Shown here in pieces: positions 43,227 to 52,800 of a stretch of DNA of 64,000 bases. The translations under genes were made by a program, and so were the position numbers. Origin of the DNA: an uncultured Tateyamaria sp. (GTDB taxonomy: Bacteria; Pseudomonadota; Alphaproteobacteria; Rhodobacterales; Rhodobacteraceae); the NCBI RefSeq assembly GCF_947503705.1, contig NZ_CANNES010000002.1, forward strand, positions 1 through 64,000, written 5' to 3'. Position 1 is the first letter of the stretch. Each line of letters begins with the position of its first letter. The notes beneath the pieces were generated by a model, which saw nothing but the letters and a program-made list of their open reading frames with translations, did no database searches and was not told the DNA's origin.

Positions 43227-44144
43227 CTACTGCGCGCAACGTGCCAGGAACCGATCCACCAGATCCCCGTCAACACTGCTCAGGCAATGATGTCCAAAAT
43301 ACCACCAGATGAACTTGTCATAGGCCCGTTTGCGCGGCGGGCGTTCCAGAATGCCCGCCAGTTCACCCTCTGATCGCGCCACATCCGCCACATGGTGAAA
43401 ATCAGACTGTCCACACAGGATCACAGGTTTGCGGTGCAAATAGGCCTCGATCCCCACCGCCGAGTTGATCGTTATCACCCGCTCCGCCACTGAAATCAGA
43501 TCATGAATGTTGCCATCAAAGACCCGCAAATGCGGGTAGCGGGCACAGATCGCCTTTAGCTCGGCGCGGGTGGCCGCATCCTTGTCGCGCGGGTGCGGCT
43601 TGACCACGATTGGGCCATCCACCTTGGCACAGACCGTTTCCAGCATCTGCCAACGGTCGAGGTAACAGGTCTCGCCTACTACCCGGTGCCCCTCTGATTG
43701 CAAGAAGACCGCCGCTTTGACGGGGCCGAGGACCTGCGCGGCTTCGGGCTGTTCGTATCGCGATGTCCGTCCGCCAACGATCCGTTTGCGCAGGCGCCGG
43801 AAGAAGGGGCGGGCAACTTCCGGATCAATTTCGCCCTGGGGGAAATGTGCGGCCCCGATAGATGAGAAGGCCCGGATGCCTTGGCTGTCGAAGTTCCAGA
43901 ACGGATAAATATAAGCCACGTCGGCGTTGCGCGCACGCGGGTGCGGAAAACGACCATGGTGGATCACATGGATCGCGTCGTCAGCCTCTATCGCATCTGG
44001 CAGAAGGTCCCGATCCAGCACGGTCACATCGAAGGAAACGCCGCGGTCCTCCAACCCTTCCATAAGCCGAAGGTAGAAGGGGCGCATACCTTCGCCCCCA
44101 AGGCTCAGCCAGGACCGCGGCACGTGAAATACAATGTCCGACAT
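43227..44144 (-). CDS. Capsule polysaccharide biosynthesis-like glycosyltransferase
   Basis: A 305-residue cytoplasmic protein. The carboxy-terminal half carries the hallmark of capsule-synthesis (KpsC/KpsS-like) glycosyltransferases: IVVKPHPRDKDA, then HDLISVAERVITINSAVGIEAYLHRKPVILCG. The first half is a Rossmann-like domain with FHVPRSWLSLGGEG and HVIHHGRFPHPRA. ATG 44144 follows a G-rich Shine-Dalgarno; the frame continues to 44192 but without one. No other capsule genes are in the window, so its acceptor is unknown. Confidence 0.8.
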   Translation of the reverse strand: MSDIVFHVPRSWLSLGGEGMRPFYLRLMEGLEDRGVSFDVTVLDRDLLPDAIEADDAIHVIHHGRFPHPRARNADVAYIYPFWNFDSQGIRAFSSIGAAHFPQGEIDPEVARPFFRRLRKRIVGGRTSRYEQPEAAQVLGPVKAAVFLQSEGHRVVGETCYLDRWQMLETVCAKVDGPIVVKPHPRDKDAATRAELKAICARYPHLRVFDGNIHDLISVAERVITINSAVGIEAYLHRKPVILCGQSDFHHVADVARSEGELAGILERPPRKRAYDKFIWWYFGHHCLSSVDGDLVDRFLARCAQ

Positions 44145-44276
44145 GCTGCCCCCTTTGCTGTCTTGGGTAACGATAGCCCTCCGCCCCCGCATTCAAAAGC
44201 CAAGAAGGTGCGCGTCCCCGTCTCTGTTCCGGGAACACTCCCCTACTGGCCGGCCAGCAACAAGCCCCACCGTAGC

Positions 44277-44307
44277 AAAAAGGGCCCTGCCGTCTCCGGC
44301 AGAGCCC
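44277..44307 (-). terminator. Intrinsic terminator of rpoH
   Basis: On the minus strand GGGCTCTGCCG pairs with CGGCAGGGCCC around GAGA, with one mismatch, and TTTTT follows (complement of 44277-44281). It lies 24 bases after the rpoH stop. Confidence 0.85.
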
Positions 44308-44331
44308 AAATTTTCAAGAAAAATTTCTCGC

Positions 44332-45228
44332 TTAGGCCGTGGCCATCAGCCCCTTGGCCTTGGCAATCTCGCGCATCTTCTTTTGCAGTTTCTCAAAGGC
44401 GCGCACCTCGATCTGGCGCACACGCTCGCGGCTGACGCCGTATTGCGTTGACAAATCTTCGAGGGTCACCGTCTGATCCGCCAGACGCCGTTGGGTCAGG
44501 ATGTCCTTTTCCCGGTCATTCAGCACGTCCAGCGCTTCGGCCAGCATCTCGCGGCGCACTTCCAACTCGTCGCGCGCCTCGTAGTCGCCCGCCTGGTCTG
44601 CGCTTTCGTCCTCAAGCCAGTCCTGCCATTGCATGGACCCTTCGCCTTCGGACCCGACCGTTGCGTTCAGCGATGCATCACCCCCCGACAAACGCCGGTT
44701 CATAGAGATCACTTCGGTTTCCGTCACGCCGAGGTCCGTGGCAATACGGGCCACGTTTTCGGGGCGCATGTCGCCCTCTTCCAGGGCACCGATCTTGTTC
44801 TTGGCTTTGCGCAAGTTGAAAAACAGCTTTTTCTGAGCCGACGTTGTGCCCAACTTTACCAGCGACCAGGACCGTAGGATATATTCCTGGATCGAGGCGC
44901 GGATCCACCACATGGCATAGGTCGCCAGGCGAAACCCTTTTTCGGGGTCGAACCGTTTGACAGCCTGCATCAGGCCCACATTGGCCTCGGAAATCACTTC
45001 GGCCTGGGGCAGGCCATAACCGCGATAACCCATGGCGATCTTGGCGGCGAGCCGCAGGTGGCTGGTCACCATCTTGTGGGCGGCCCCGGTGTCTTCCTTT
45101 TCGACCCAGGCCTTGGCCAGCATATATTCCTCTTCCGGCTCGAGCAGCGGGAATTTGCGGATTTCCTGCATGTAACGGTTCAGACCGCCCTCGGGTGTGG
45201 GTGCGGGCAGATTTGCGTAATTGGCCAT
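44332..45228 (-). CDS. rpoH: Heat-shock sigma factor RpoH (sigma-32)
   Basis: A 298-residue group 3 sigma factor. Region 2 includes ANVGLMQAVKRFDPEKGFRLATYAMWWIRASIQEYILRS in outline. The RpoH box is visible as QKKLFFNLRKAK, which is specific to heat-shock sigma factors, and region 4 ends with the helix-turn-helix TLEDLSTQYGVSRERVRQIEVRAFEKL. It directs core polymerase to heat-shock and oxidative-stress promoters. Many rhodobacteria carry two RpoH forms, and I cannot tell which this is. The 234 bases upstream contain no other gene. Confidence 0.95.
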   Translation of the reverse strand: MANYANLPAPTPEGGLNRYMQEIRKFPLLEPEEEYMLAKAWVEKEDTGAAHKMVTSHLRLAAKIAMGYRGYGLPQAEVISEANVGLMQAVKRFDPEKGFRLATYAMWWIRASIQEYILRSWSLVKLGTTSAQKKLFFNLRKAKNKIGALEEGDMRPENVARIATDLGVTETEVISMNRRLSGGDASLNATVGSEGEGSMQWQDWLEDESADQAGDYEARDELEVRREMLAEALDVLNDREKDILTQRRLADQTVTLEDLSTQYGVSRERVRQIEVRAFEKLQKKMREIAKAKGLMATA

Positions 45229-45462
45229 TGGTCCCTCCTGGTCCCCCCAAATCCACTCATGTTTAGGGGCTTAACATTGCATATGGGACGGCGATCGCCT
45301 GTGTTCAAGGGTCAGGTGTCGTCGCTGGACCTAATATTGCCCCGCACGCTTTGGACGTACAGCCCCATGTCAGTGCGCTCACGCGCATGTGCAATTGATT
45401 TCAGGCACAGGTTAAAGCGATATTAAAGGGGTGTTCGGACCCCAATGGGTCAACGCAACGGG

Positions 45463-46485
45463 CTAGCCCAATATGTCCAGCAGCGCCGCGAAATCAGCCG
45501 GCAAAGGTGCCTCAAAGCGCATATTCGCTCCGCTCACCGGATGGACAAAACCCAACACGGCGGCATGCAGCGCTTGTCGTCCAAACCCGGCTACGGCGGC
45601 GACCCCTGCATCGCTCAGCGCGCCGCGCGCCAGTTTGCGTTTGCCGCCATAGGTCGGATCACCAATCAAACCGTGGCCCGCATGGGCCATATGCACCCGT
45701 ATCTGATGGGTGCGCCCGGTTTCGAGCCAGCATTCGACCTGCGCCAGCACCGCCGGTGTGCCATAGCGTGCAACGACACGCGCCCGCGTGACAGCATGAC
45801 GACCGCCCTGAAACAGAACAGCCTGACGTTGCCGGTCAGTTTTGTGCCGGGCCAGTTGTGTGGTCATTTTCAGCACATTGCCCGGCTCGAACGAGGCGCC
45901 TTTGATCCCGCGCAAACGTGGATCATTGGCATCGGGCACGCCGTAAACCAGCGCCCGGTAATACCGTTCCACCGTGTGGGCGGCGAATTGGGCGGCAAGC
46001 CCGTGATGGGCCTTGTCCGACTTGGCCACAACCAACAGCCCGCTGGTATCCTTGTCGATCCGGTGCACGATGCCGGGCCGTTTCATGCCCCCCACGCCGG
46101 ACAGGTCATCGCCGCAATGATGCATTAATGCATTGACCAACGTGCCCGCAGGCGATCCGGGTGCCGGATGCACGACCATACCAGCCGGTTTGTTCACAAC
46201 GATCACGTCGGCATCCTCATGGATCACGTCCAAGGGGATGTCTTCGGCGACAAGATGGCTTTCTTCGGCCACGCCCACGGTCACAGCGATGGCGGCCCCT
46301 TCGGCAACTCGCGCCTTTGGGTCATGCACGACCACGCCGTCGACTGTCACCGCCCCTTCGGCCAGCAACTTGGCCAGGCGGGTCCGCGACAGGGCCGCGG
46401 CCACTGGCACGTCACGCGCAATCGCCTTATCAAGGCGCGCGGGCGGTGCCTCGCCTATGACAAAGGATACGGACTTGGACGACAT
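45463..46485 (-). CDS. 23S rRNA pseudouridine synthase, RluD/RluC type
   Basis: A 340-residue RluA-family pseudouridine synthase. An amino-terminal S4 domain (about residues 12-75, TRLAKLLAEGAVTVDGVVV) precedes the catalytic core with HRIDKDTSGLLVVAK, whose first Asp is the catalytic residue. VVNKPAGMVVHPAPGS and GRTHQIRVHMAHAGH are also present. The S4-plus-core architecture and length fit RluD, which modifies helix 69 of 23S rRNA. ATG 46485 follows GGGGGA; the frame runs on to 46704 opposite the divergent gene. The start overlaps the divergent gene start by two bases. Confidence 0.9.
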   Translation of the reverse strand: MSSKSVSFVIGEAPPARLDKAIARDVPVAAALSRTRLAKLLAEGAVTVDGVVVHDPKARVAEGAAIAVTVGVAEESHLVAEDIPLDVIHEDADVIVVNKPAGMVVHPAPGSPAGTLVNALMHHCGDDLSGVGGMKRPGIVHRIDKDTSGLLVVAKSDKAHHGLAAQFAAHTVERYYRALVYGVPDANDPRLRGIKGASFEPGNVLKMTTQLARHKTDRQRQAVLFQGGRHAVTRARVVARYGTPAVLAQVECWLETGRTHQIRVHMAHAGHGLIGDPTYGGKRKLARGALSDAGVAAVAGFGRQALHAAVLGFVHPVSGANMRFEAPLPADFAALLDILG

Positions 46486-46783
46486 GGATCCCCCTTCGGA
46501 ACCGGCCAACCTGCGGTTTTTGCGCCGGTTGGTGACGGTGCTGACCGCCACGATGATTTTGGGCGTTCTAACGGTGATCGTCCTGCTTGTCATCCGACTG
46601 AATGCCCCGGCACCGACGCTCGCCTTACCGGAACAGATCACCCTGCCTGACGGCGCGCGGGCCAGTGCCTTTACGATGGGACCCGACTGGTATGCGGTGA
46701 TCACGCATGACGACGAGATTTTGATCTATGATCAAGTCACCGGAACGCTGCGGCAAACCATTTTAATTGGGACAGGCGAGTGA
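46484..46783 (+). CDS. Small single-pass membrane protein (DUF6476-like)
   Basis: A 99-residue protein with a cytoplasmic PANLRFLRR start, one membrane helix (about residues 17-38, TVLTATMILGVLTVIVLLVI) and a beta-rich outer part ending LRQTILIGTGE. I believe it matches a small rhodobacterial family of unknown function (DUF6476), but cannot search. ATG 46484 gives the family-like start; ATG 46457 would add nine residues. It is divergent from the pseudouridine synthase gene with overlapping starts. Confidence 0.7.
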   Translation: MDPPSEPANLRFLRRLVTVLTATMILGVLTVIVLLVIRLNAPAPTLALPEQITLPDGARASAFTMGPDWYAVITHDDEILIYDQVTGTLRQTILIGTGE

Positions 46784-46862
46784 TTCCACGGTCATGCATT
46801 TCCGATGCGCCGCATTTAGGGAAAATCCACCCGATTCTATCCTGTGTCATGAAGGGAAAGGG

Positions 46863-46939
46863 TGGTACCACCTCCTGGTCTCGAACCAGGGACCTCTTGA
46901 TCCACAATCAAGCGCTCTAACCTACTGAGCTAAGGCGGC
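46863..46939 (-). tRNA. tRNA-His (GTG), lacking an encoded G-1
   Basis: The minus strand gives acceptor GCCGCCT/AGGTGGT, D arm TAGCTCAGTAGGTTAGAGC, anticodon stem CTTGA with loop TTGTGGA (anticodon GTG), T arm CCTGGTTCGAGACCAGG, discriminator A73 and encoded CCA. The base before the acceptor is T rather than G, and the discriminator is A not C. This is the non-canonical tRNA-His state known for many alphaproteobacteria, whose HisRS does not require G-1. Confidence 0.94.
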
Positions 46940-47016
46940 ACTGCGGCATCAAATACCCATAGGGCGCGCCGATTGCAAGACCGGGAATGGGGAATAATCG
47001 CACCGAATTGCGTTGT

Positions 47017-47499
47017 TCAAAACCGGTAGGTCCAGGTCTGTTCCACCAAATCCTGACCAAAGGAATGAACGGATTTGGACGCCTCCAGTTGCCAACCCGA
47101 CCGGGCATAAAGCGCACAGGCTGCCCGGTGGCTTTCATGAGTCCAAAGCCGCATCCCTGCGTAACCGGCACCCTTGGCAAAATCCATACAGGCACCAAGC
47201 AGTTTGCGGCCCAAACCGTGTCCGCGCGCCTCGGGCAATAGCAAGAACAGGCGCAGCTTGGCCGTGTCCGCCGTCAGACGTACACAAAAGATCGACCCAA
47301 GCCGCTGGTCGCCCTCCTGCGCAATCCAGCCCCGTTCGCAGGCTGGATCATGCCCCGCCAGGAAATCCTCAAGGATCGAGCGGACGAGCGGACCAAAACT
47401 GTCGTCAAAGCCTTCATCATGGGTGTAGAGCCGCGCGTGCGCGTCCACCAGCCACTCCAGATCGTCCTTTTCAAAAGGGCGCAGTTTCACCTCATCCAT
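47017..47499 (-). CDS. GNAT family N-acetyltransferase
   Basis: A 160-residue acyl-CoA-dependent acetyltransferase. The acetyl-CoA pyrophosphate-binding loop is EARGHGLGRKLL (R-x-x-G-x-G/A), preceded by the LRLFLLLP strand and followed by LWTHESHRAACALYARSGWQ. It opens with VKLRPFEKDDLEWLVDAHARLY. ATG 47499 follows AAGG. The acceptor is unknown; the substrate-binding half shows no diagnostic residues. Confidence 0.88.
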   Translation of the reverse strand: MDEVKLRPFEKDDLEWLVDAHARLYTHDEGFDDSFGPLVRSILEDFLAGHDPACERGWIAQEGDQRLGSIFCVRLTADTAKLRLFLLLPEARGHGLGRKLLGACMDFAKGAGYAGMRLWTHESHRAACALYARSGWQLEASKSVHSFGQDLVEQTWTYRF

Positions 47500-47580
47500 C
47501 CCGCGACCTTGCCGCCAAGCGGCTTGCGTTTCAAGCGTTCGCGGGCTAGCACGCTGCCTCCACATCCGCCGGAGGCCGTC

Positions 47581-47769
47581 ATGGGTATCAACAGCGAACG
47601 CGACATCGAAGCCAACATGCAGATCGGTCCAACCGATCAGGGTATGGTGCGCATCTATATCGAGGCCAAAGGCGTGGAAATCCCGATGGACTTCGACCCC
47701 GAGGAGGCCGAAGAAATCGCGGACGAAATTCGGGCTGCCGCCAAGGCTGCAGCAACTGTCCGCAGTTAG
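47581..47769 (+). CDS. Small conserved acidic protein (DUF6324-like)
   Basis: A 62-residue acidic protein (MGINSERDIEANMQIGPTDQ start, EEAEEIADEIRAAAKAA helix end) with no membrane span. A strong GGAGG lies at proper distance from ATG 47581. I think it belongs to a small rhodobacterial family of unknown function, but this rests on memory. It is divergent from the acetyltransferase. Confidence 0.75.
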   Translation: MGINSERDIEANMQIGPTDQGMVRIYIEAKGVEIPMDFDPEEAEEIADEIRAAAKAAATVRS

Positions 47770-47861
47770 CGCAGGCCACCCGAGGGGAGCAGCCTGCGCC
47801 TGACGTCATGCAACCAGATCAACTGGGTGGGGGCCTCCGGCACATGACGCCCATTGCTCCG

Positions 47862-48557
47862 TCAGAACGCGATCCGCGCGCCAAAGTTGACAGAAAAAGC
47901 GCTGACATCACCGCTTACCACACCGGTGGATGCACCTGTCGGAGCAAACCTTTTTGAATCCACACCATAAAATTCGCGGTAGCGTGCATCGGCCGTCAGC
48001 GTGACCCGATCCGTGGCGGCCCATGCCACGCCCGCAATCAGCTGTGCACCAAACGCCGTATCGCTTTCATTGACCTGGACGCCTGGGCCATAGACCAGGT
48101 CCTGCGAAAACCGCCCGATCCCGACACCTGCACCGACAAAGGGCGTGAGCGGGCTATTGGTCTGAAAATCAGCGAAAATATTTGCAAAGAGCGTTGTGGA
48201 CTGAAGCCCGCCGGATACATTCACCTCGTTTGCAGGGCCATTGCCTGAAAAGGCAATCGTATCCGCGCCCGCGTCTGAATAGGACAACTCGATCTCGCCG
48301 CGCAGCCCAATCTTGCCATTGCCGATCTTCCCAAAATTACGCCCGACGCCGATGCCGAACTGGAAATCATTACCATACTGGGTATCGACAGATTGCGCCG
48401 CCCCGCCAATCAAACCATCGGCATCCTGCTTGCCATCAAGGATGATCCCCCCGAATGCGAACGCGTAGGTGTTTTGGGCTGCTGCTTGGCCTGCAGCTAT
48501 GCTGCCAAGGCCTGCCGCCATTGTGGCTGCACGCAATACGCGTTTGAAATTTACCAT
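47862..48557 (-). CDS. Outer-membrane beta-barrel protein
   Basis: A 231-residue protein with a signal peptide ending in GQAAAQN (about residue 28). The rest is made of alternating hydrophobic beta strands with Gly and aromatic girdles, ending in the outer-membrane insertion signature FGARIAF. It fits the eight-stranded OmpA/OmpW-like barrel class, with LTPFVGAGVGIGRF in the middle. ATG 48557 follows GGAAGGG. It is divergent from the RND efflux operon across 226 bases. Its cargo or function cannot be read from the sequence. Confidence 0.83.
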   Translation of the reverse strand: MVNFKRVLRAATMAAGLGSIAAGQAAAQNTYAFAFGGIILDGKQDADGLIGGAAQSVDTQYGNDFQFGIGVGRNFGKIGNGKIGLRGEIELSYSDAGADTIAFSGNGPANEVNVSGGLQSTTLFANIFADFQTNSPLTPFVGAGVGIGRFSQDLVYGPGVQVNESDTAFGAQLIAGVAWAATDRVTLTADARYREFYGVDSKRFAPTGASTGVVSGDVSAFSVNFGARIAF

Positions 48558-48783
48558 CGATGTGTCCCTTCCTCTGTGTGACACAAAGCAAAACCGCCGC
48601 TGTCGCGCTTTATGCGATCACGGGGCGTCACGGGACTGTGACAGCTGCCTCAGCGGCGTGATCGCCCATGCGCAGAAATGGTGCCCGGCTTGGCCAGACC
48701 GCGCATCGCCTAACCAGCCGATCGGCTCAGCGATACCTGAGGCCGCCCATTGACCTGTTGGGCATTGCGCTAGATAGTTTCGG

Positions 48784-49896
48784 ATGAAACACCTTCTTTT
48801 TCCGCTCATTTTGTTTGTTGCTATGGCGTTGCTGATGCCTGACAGCCCATCGGCTCAAGGGCGTGCCGCCGCCGTGGGCGTTCAAACTGTTGAGCAACGG
48901 GCCTTGGCCGAAACGGTTCCGATCTTTGCCGAAGTGACAACGGCGCGCGACGGCGCTGTGGCCAGCCGTGTCGCAGGCAACGTGGACAAGGTGCATGTTC
49001 TGGCTGGCACCCGGGTCGAAGCGGGCGACTTGTTGGTCGAGTTGAACCGCGAATTGCTGACGATCCTCGTGGCCCAGGCCGAGGCGCAGATGGCAGAGGC
49101 CGCCGCAGGCATCGCCACCGCCCGTGTTCAAGTGGACCGGACCGACAAGGCATTGGCGCGCATCGAGGCGCTGCGCGGCTCCAGCGCCTTCAGCGAAGGG
49201 CGTTTTGACGACGCCCAAGCCGACATGCTGGGCGCGCGATCACAATTGGCCGAGGCGCAGGCCCGCGAGAAAAGCGGCGAGGCGCAGTTGGCCGAGGCCC
49301 GTTATCAGCTTGAGCGCAGCCTGATCACCGCCCCCTTTTCCGGTGTCGTGATCGAGGTCAACACGATTCCCGGCGCGTTCATTCAGGCAGGCACGCCCGT
49401 TGTGCGCCTGTTGGACACCGACGCGTTCGAGATCAACGCGGGCGTACCCGCCCGCTACGTTCCCTATCTGGAACCAGGTCAAAACATGGAGGCCATCACC
49501 GAAACCGGCGTGGAGTTGACGTTGGAATTGCGTGCGATCCTCCCATTGGAGGACACTGCAACCCGCACCCGTGCCGTGCGCTTTGCCGCCCCGGGTCTTG
49601 GTGATCTGACCAATGTGGCCGTTGGCCAGTCGCTGACCGTCAATGTCCCCATCGGTGACGCACGCGATGTGCTGTCGGTGCCCAAGGATGCGCTGGTGCA
49701 GGCGCGCGGCGGCTGGACGGTCTTTGTCGCCGCAGAGGGCAAGGCGCAGCCACGCGCCGTAACGCTTGGCGTTGCTTTGGGAGACCGCTACGAAGTGCTG
49801 AGCGGTCTGGACGCGGGCGACGTGGTTGTGGTGCGCGGCAATGAACGCCTGCGCCCGGGCCAGGATATCGCCCCGAGCCCGGTGGAAACCAACTGA
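48784..49896 (+). CDS. RND efflux periplasmic adaptor (membrane fusion protein)
   Basis: A 370-residue HlyD/AcrA-type adaptor. A signal peptide covers about residues 1-26. The lipoyl halves flank a helical hairpin (VASRVAGNVDKVHVLAGTRV early; SLITAPFSGVVIEVNTIPG after the hairpin at about residues 80-175), followed by the beta-barrel and membrane-proximal domains. It bridges the inner-membrane pump and an outer-membrane channel. Its stop overlaps the pump start (TGATG). No TolC-type gene is present, so the outer channel must be encoded elsewhere. Confidence 0.92.
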   Translation: MKHLLFPLILFVAMALLMPDSPSAQGRAAAVGVQTVEQRALAETVPIFAEVTTARDGAVASRVAGNVDKVHVLAGTRVEAGDLLVELNRELLTILVAQAEAQMAEAAAGIATARVQVDRTDKALARIEALRGSSAFSEGRFDDAQADMLGARSQLAEAQAREKSGEAQLAEARYQLERSLITAPFSGVVIEVNTIPGAFIQAGTPVVRLLDTDAFEINAGVPARYVPYLEPGQNMEAITETGVELTLELRAILPLEDTATRTRAVRFAAPGLGDLTNVAVGQSLTVNVPIGDARDVLSVPKDALVQARGGWTVFVAAEGKAQPRAVTLGVALGDRYEVLSGLDAGDVVVVRGNERLRPGQDIAPSPVETN

Positions 49897-52800
49897 TGGA
49901 CATTATCCGCTATGCCATCGACCGCCCCGTCGCCGTTGTGGCTGCGGTTCTCATGGCGATGCTCTTTGGCGGGATCGCCTTGTCGCGCATCCCGATCCAA
50001 TTGGCCCCCGATGTGCGCAAACCCATCGTCGTGATCGAAACCAACTGGCCCGGAGCCGCCCCGTCCGAGATCGAGCGCGAGATCGTCAACCCGCAGGAAG
50101 AGGCGTTGCGCGGTTTGGAGGGCCTTGAAATCATGACCTCCCGATCACGCACCGGCCAGGCCGAGGTGACGCTGGAATTTGGCGTGGGCACCAATATGAG
50201 CCAATCGCTTTTGCTGGTGTCCAACCGTTTGGACCGGGTCAGCGGCTACCCGGCAGAGGCGAACGAACCGTCCCTGAACACCTCAGGATCGGATGATAGC
50301 CCCATCGCCTGGGTCCTTCTGACGGCGCGCGAGGGCAACACGCGGGCCATGCCCACCTATGGCGATTTCGTCGAGGACGTGATCAAGGACCGGGTCGAGC
50401 GGATCGAAGGGGTCTCTGCCGTCAATGTCTTTGGCGGTGTGACCCGCGAATTGCAGGTGGTCGTCGATCCGCGCCGCCTGTCACGTTTCGGGCTGACCGT
50501 GCCGCAAGTGGTGCAGACGCTGCGCACCGAAAACATCTCGATCTCTGCAGGGGACGTGGATGAGGGCAAGCGTCGCTATGTCGTTCGCACCGAGGGCAAC
50601 CTGAACACCGAAGAGGCCATTCGCAATGTCGTCTTGCGCTCGGGCGCTGCAGGCGGCGGTATTGGCCGGGTGCGGGTCAGCGACGTAGCAGAGGTCAGTT
50701 TCGCCTATAAGGAACCAAGCAGCCGGTTGCGATTCAAGGGCGCGCCGGGCCTTGCCTTCAACGTGGTGCGTGAAAGCGGTGCAAATGTAATCAACGTGAT
50801 GGAAGAGCTGCGCGTTGTCCTTGCTGATCTGGCCGAAGGGCCGATTGCCGATGCAGGCCTTGACCTGGAACAGGTCTATGACGAGACAATCTATATCGAC
50901 GGTGCGATCAGTCTGGTCACCCAGAATATCTGGATCGGGGGCGTATTGGCCGCTCTTGTCCTGATGCTGTTTTTGCGCAGCCCGCGCGCCACGCTTGTGG
51001 TGTCCTTGTCGATCCCGGTATCTATCGTGGCCACCTTCGTTGTCATGGCCGCGACCGGCCGCACGCTCAATGTCATTTCGCTGGCGGGCATCGCCTTTGC
51101 CGTGGGGATGATCGTGGACGCCGCCATTGTCGTGCTCGAAAACATCTTTCGGCTGCGCGAACAGGGCAAAAGCCGCCGCGAAGCCGCCTATCTTGGCGCA
51201 AGTCAGGTCTGGGGCGCGATCCTTGTGTCGGCGCTGACCACGGTGCTGGTCTTTGTCCCGATCCTGATCATGCAGCTTGAGGCGGGCCAGCTTTTTCGTG
51301 ACATTGCGGTCGCGATATCAGTGTCGGTGCTGTTATCGCTGGTGGTGGCCATCACGGTGATACCGGCGCTGGCCAGTCGGCTGCTGGGCGCTGGCGATCA
51401 AAAACCCATGCGCCTCTGGGGCATCGACCACATTGCGGGCGGATTTCGAAACCTCGTCATGGCCTATGTTCGCATGACCGTGCGCTTTCGCGCGATCGGC
51501 ATTGTCATCGTTCTGGCCATCGCAGGGGGTGCGGGCGTCGCAAGCTACGCCTTTCTGCCCCGCCTCGAATACCTGCCCGAGGGTAACCGCAATCTCGTCT
51601 TTGGCCTTATCATCCCGCCGCCGGGCTATAACCTGACCACAACCGAAACCATAGCCCAGCGCATTGAGGCTGTGGCAGAACCGCTGTGGCAAGCCGCCCC
51701 GGAAACCGAAACAGAGGATGGCATCCCGACCATCGCCAATTTCTTTTTCGTGGCCACGCCCGGCAATTCCTTTGTGGGCGCCGGTGCCGTTGATGGCCAG
51801 CGCGCCGCAGAGCTGATCCCCGTACTGAGCCGCCCGATCTTTGCCGAGCCAGGCACGTTCGGCTTTATGACCCAACCGTCACTGTTTGGGCGGGGCGTCG
51901 GCGGCGGGCGCACGATTGAGCTGAACGTCTCGGGTCAAGACCTGGACGATATCCTTGCTGTCGCAGGCCGGGCAGCGGGCATTGTGTCCGGCCTTTTGCC
52001 CCGGTCCGAAGGTCACCAATTCCGCCCGATCCCGGGACTCGAATTGGGGGCGCCCGAGGTGCGGTTGATCCCGGATCGGTTGCGATTGGCAGATGCAGGC
52101 CTCGACAGTTCTGGCCTCGCCGCGACGGTGGACGCCTTTAACGATGGGCTGCGGGTGGCCGAAATCACCGTGGGCGCCGAACGTGTCGATCTGGTCCTCA
52201 AGGGCGATCCATCGGTCAGTGACGCGGTGCGCACCCAGGACGTGGGCAGTTACCCGGTCGTGACGCCCAGCGGACAGATTGTGCCCGTCTCGGCCCTGGC
52301 TGACGTGGTGCTGACCGCGGGACCCACGGAAATCCGGCACCGCGACCGGCTGCGCACTGTCACGCTCGAAGTGCGCCCATCGGATGCGCTGCCACTGGAA
52401 CAAGCTGTCGAGCTGTTGGAACGTGACGTCGTCGCGGTTCTGGAAGAGCAAGGCATTCCCGGAGACATCCGCCTCAGCGTATCCGGCACCGCCGACCAGC
52501 TGAGCCAAACCTGGGGCGCGATCCAGATCAATCTGGCTGTCGCCCTTGTCATTGTCTTCCTCGTGATGGCGATCCTTTTTGAAAGCTTTGTGTTGCCGCT
52601 GGTCATCCTGATTTCCGTCCCTGTGGCAGCAGCAGGTGGTGTCGGTGGCTTGGCCTTGCTCAACACCTATCAGACGCAGCCGCTCGACATGCTGACACTG
52701 CTCGGCTTTGTGATCCTGGTGGGGATTGTGGTGAACAACGCAATCCTGATCGTGCACCAGACACTTTATCATTTGCGCAGCGACGGTATGGAACCTGTGG

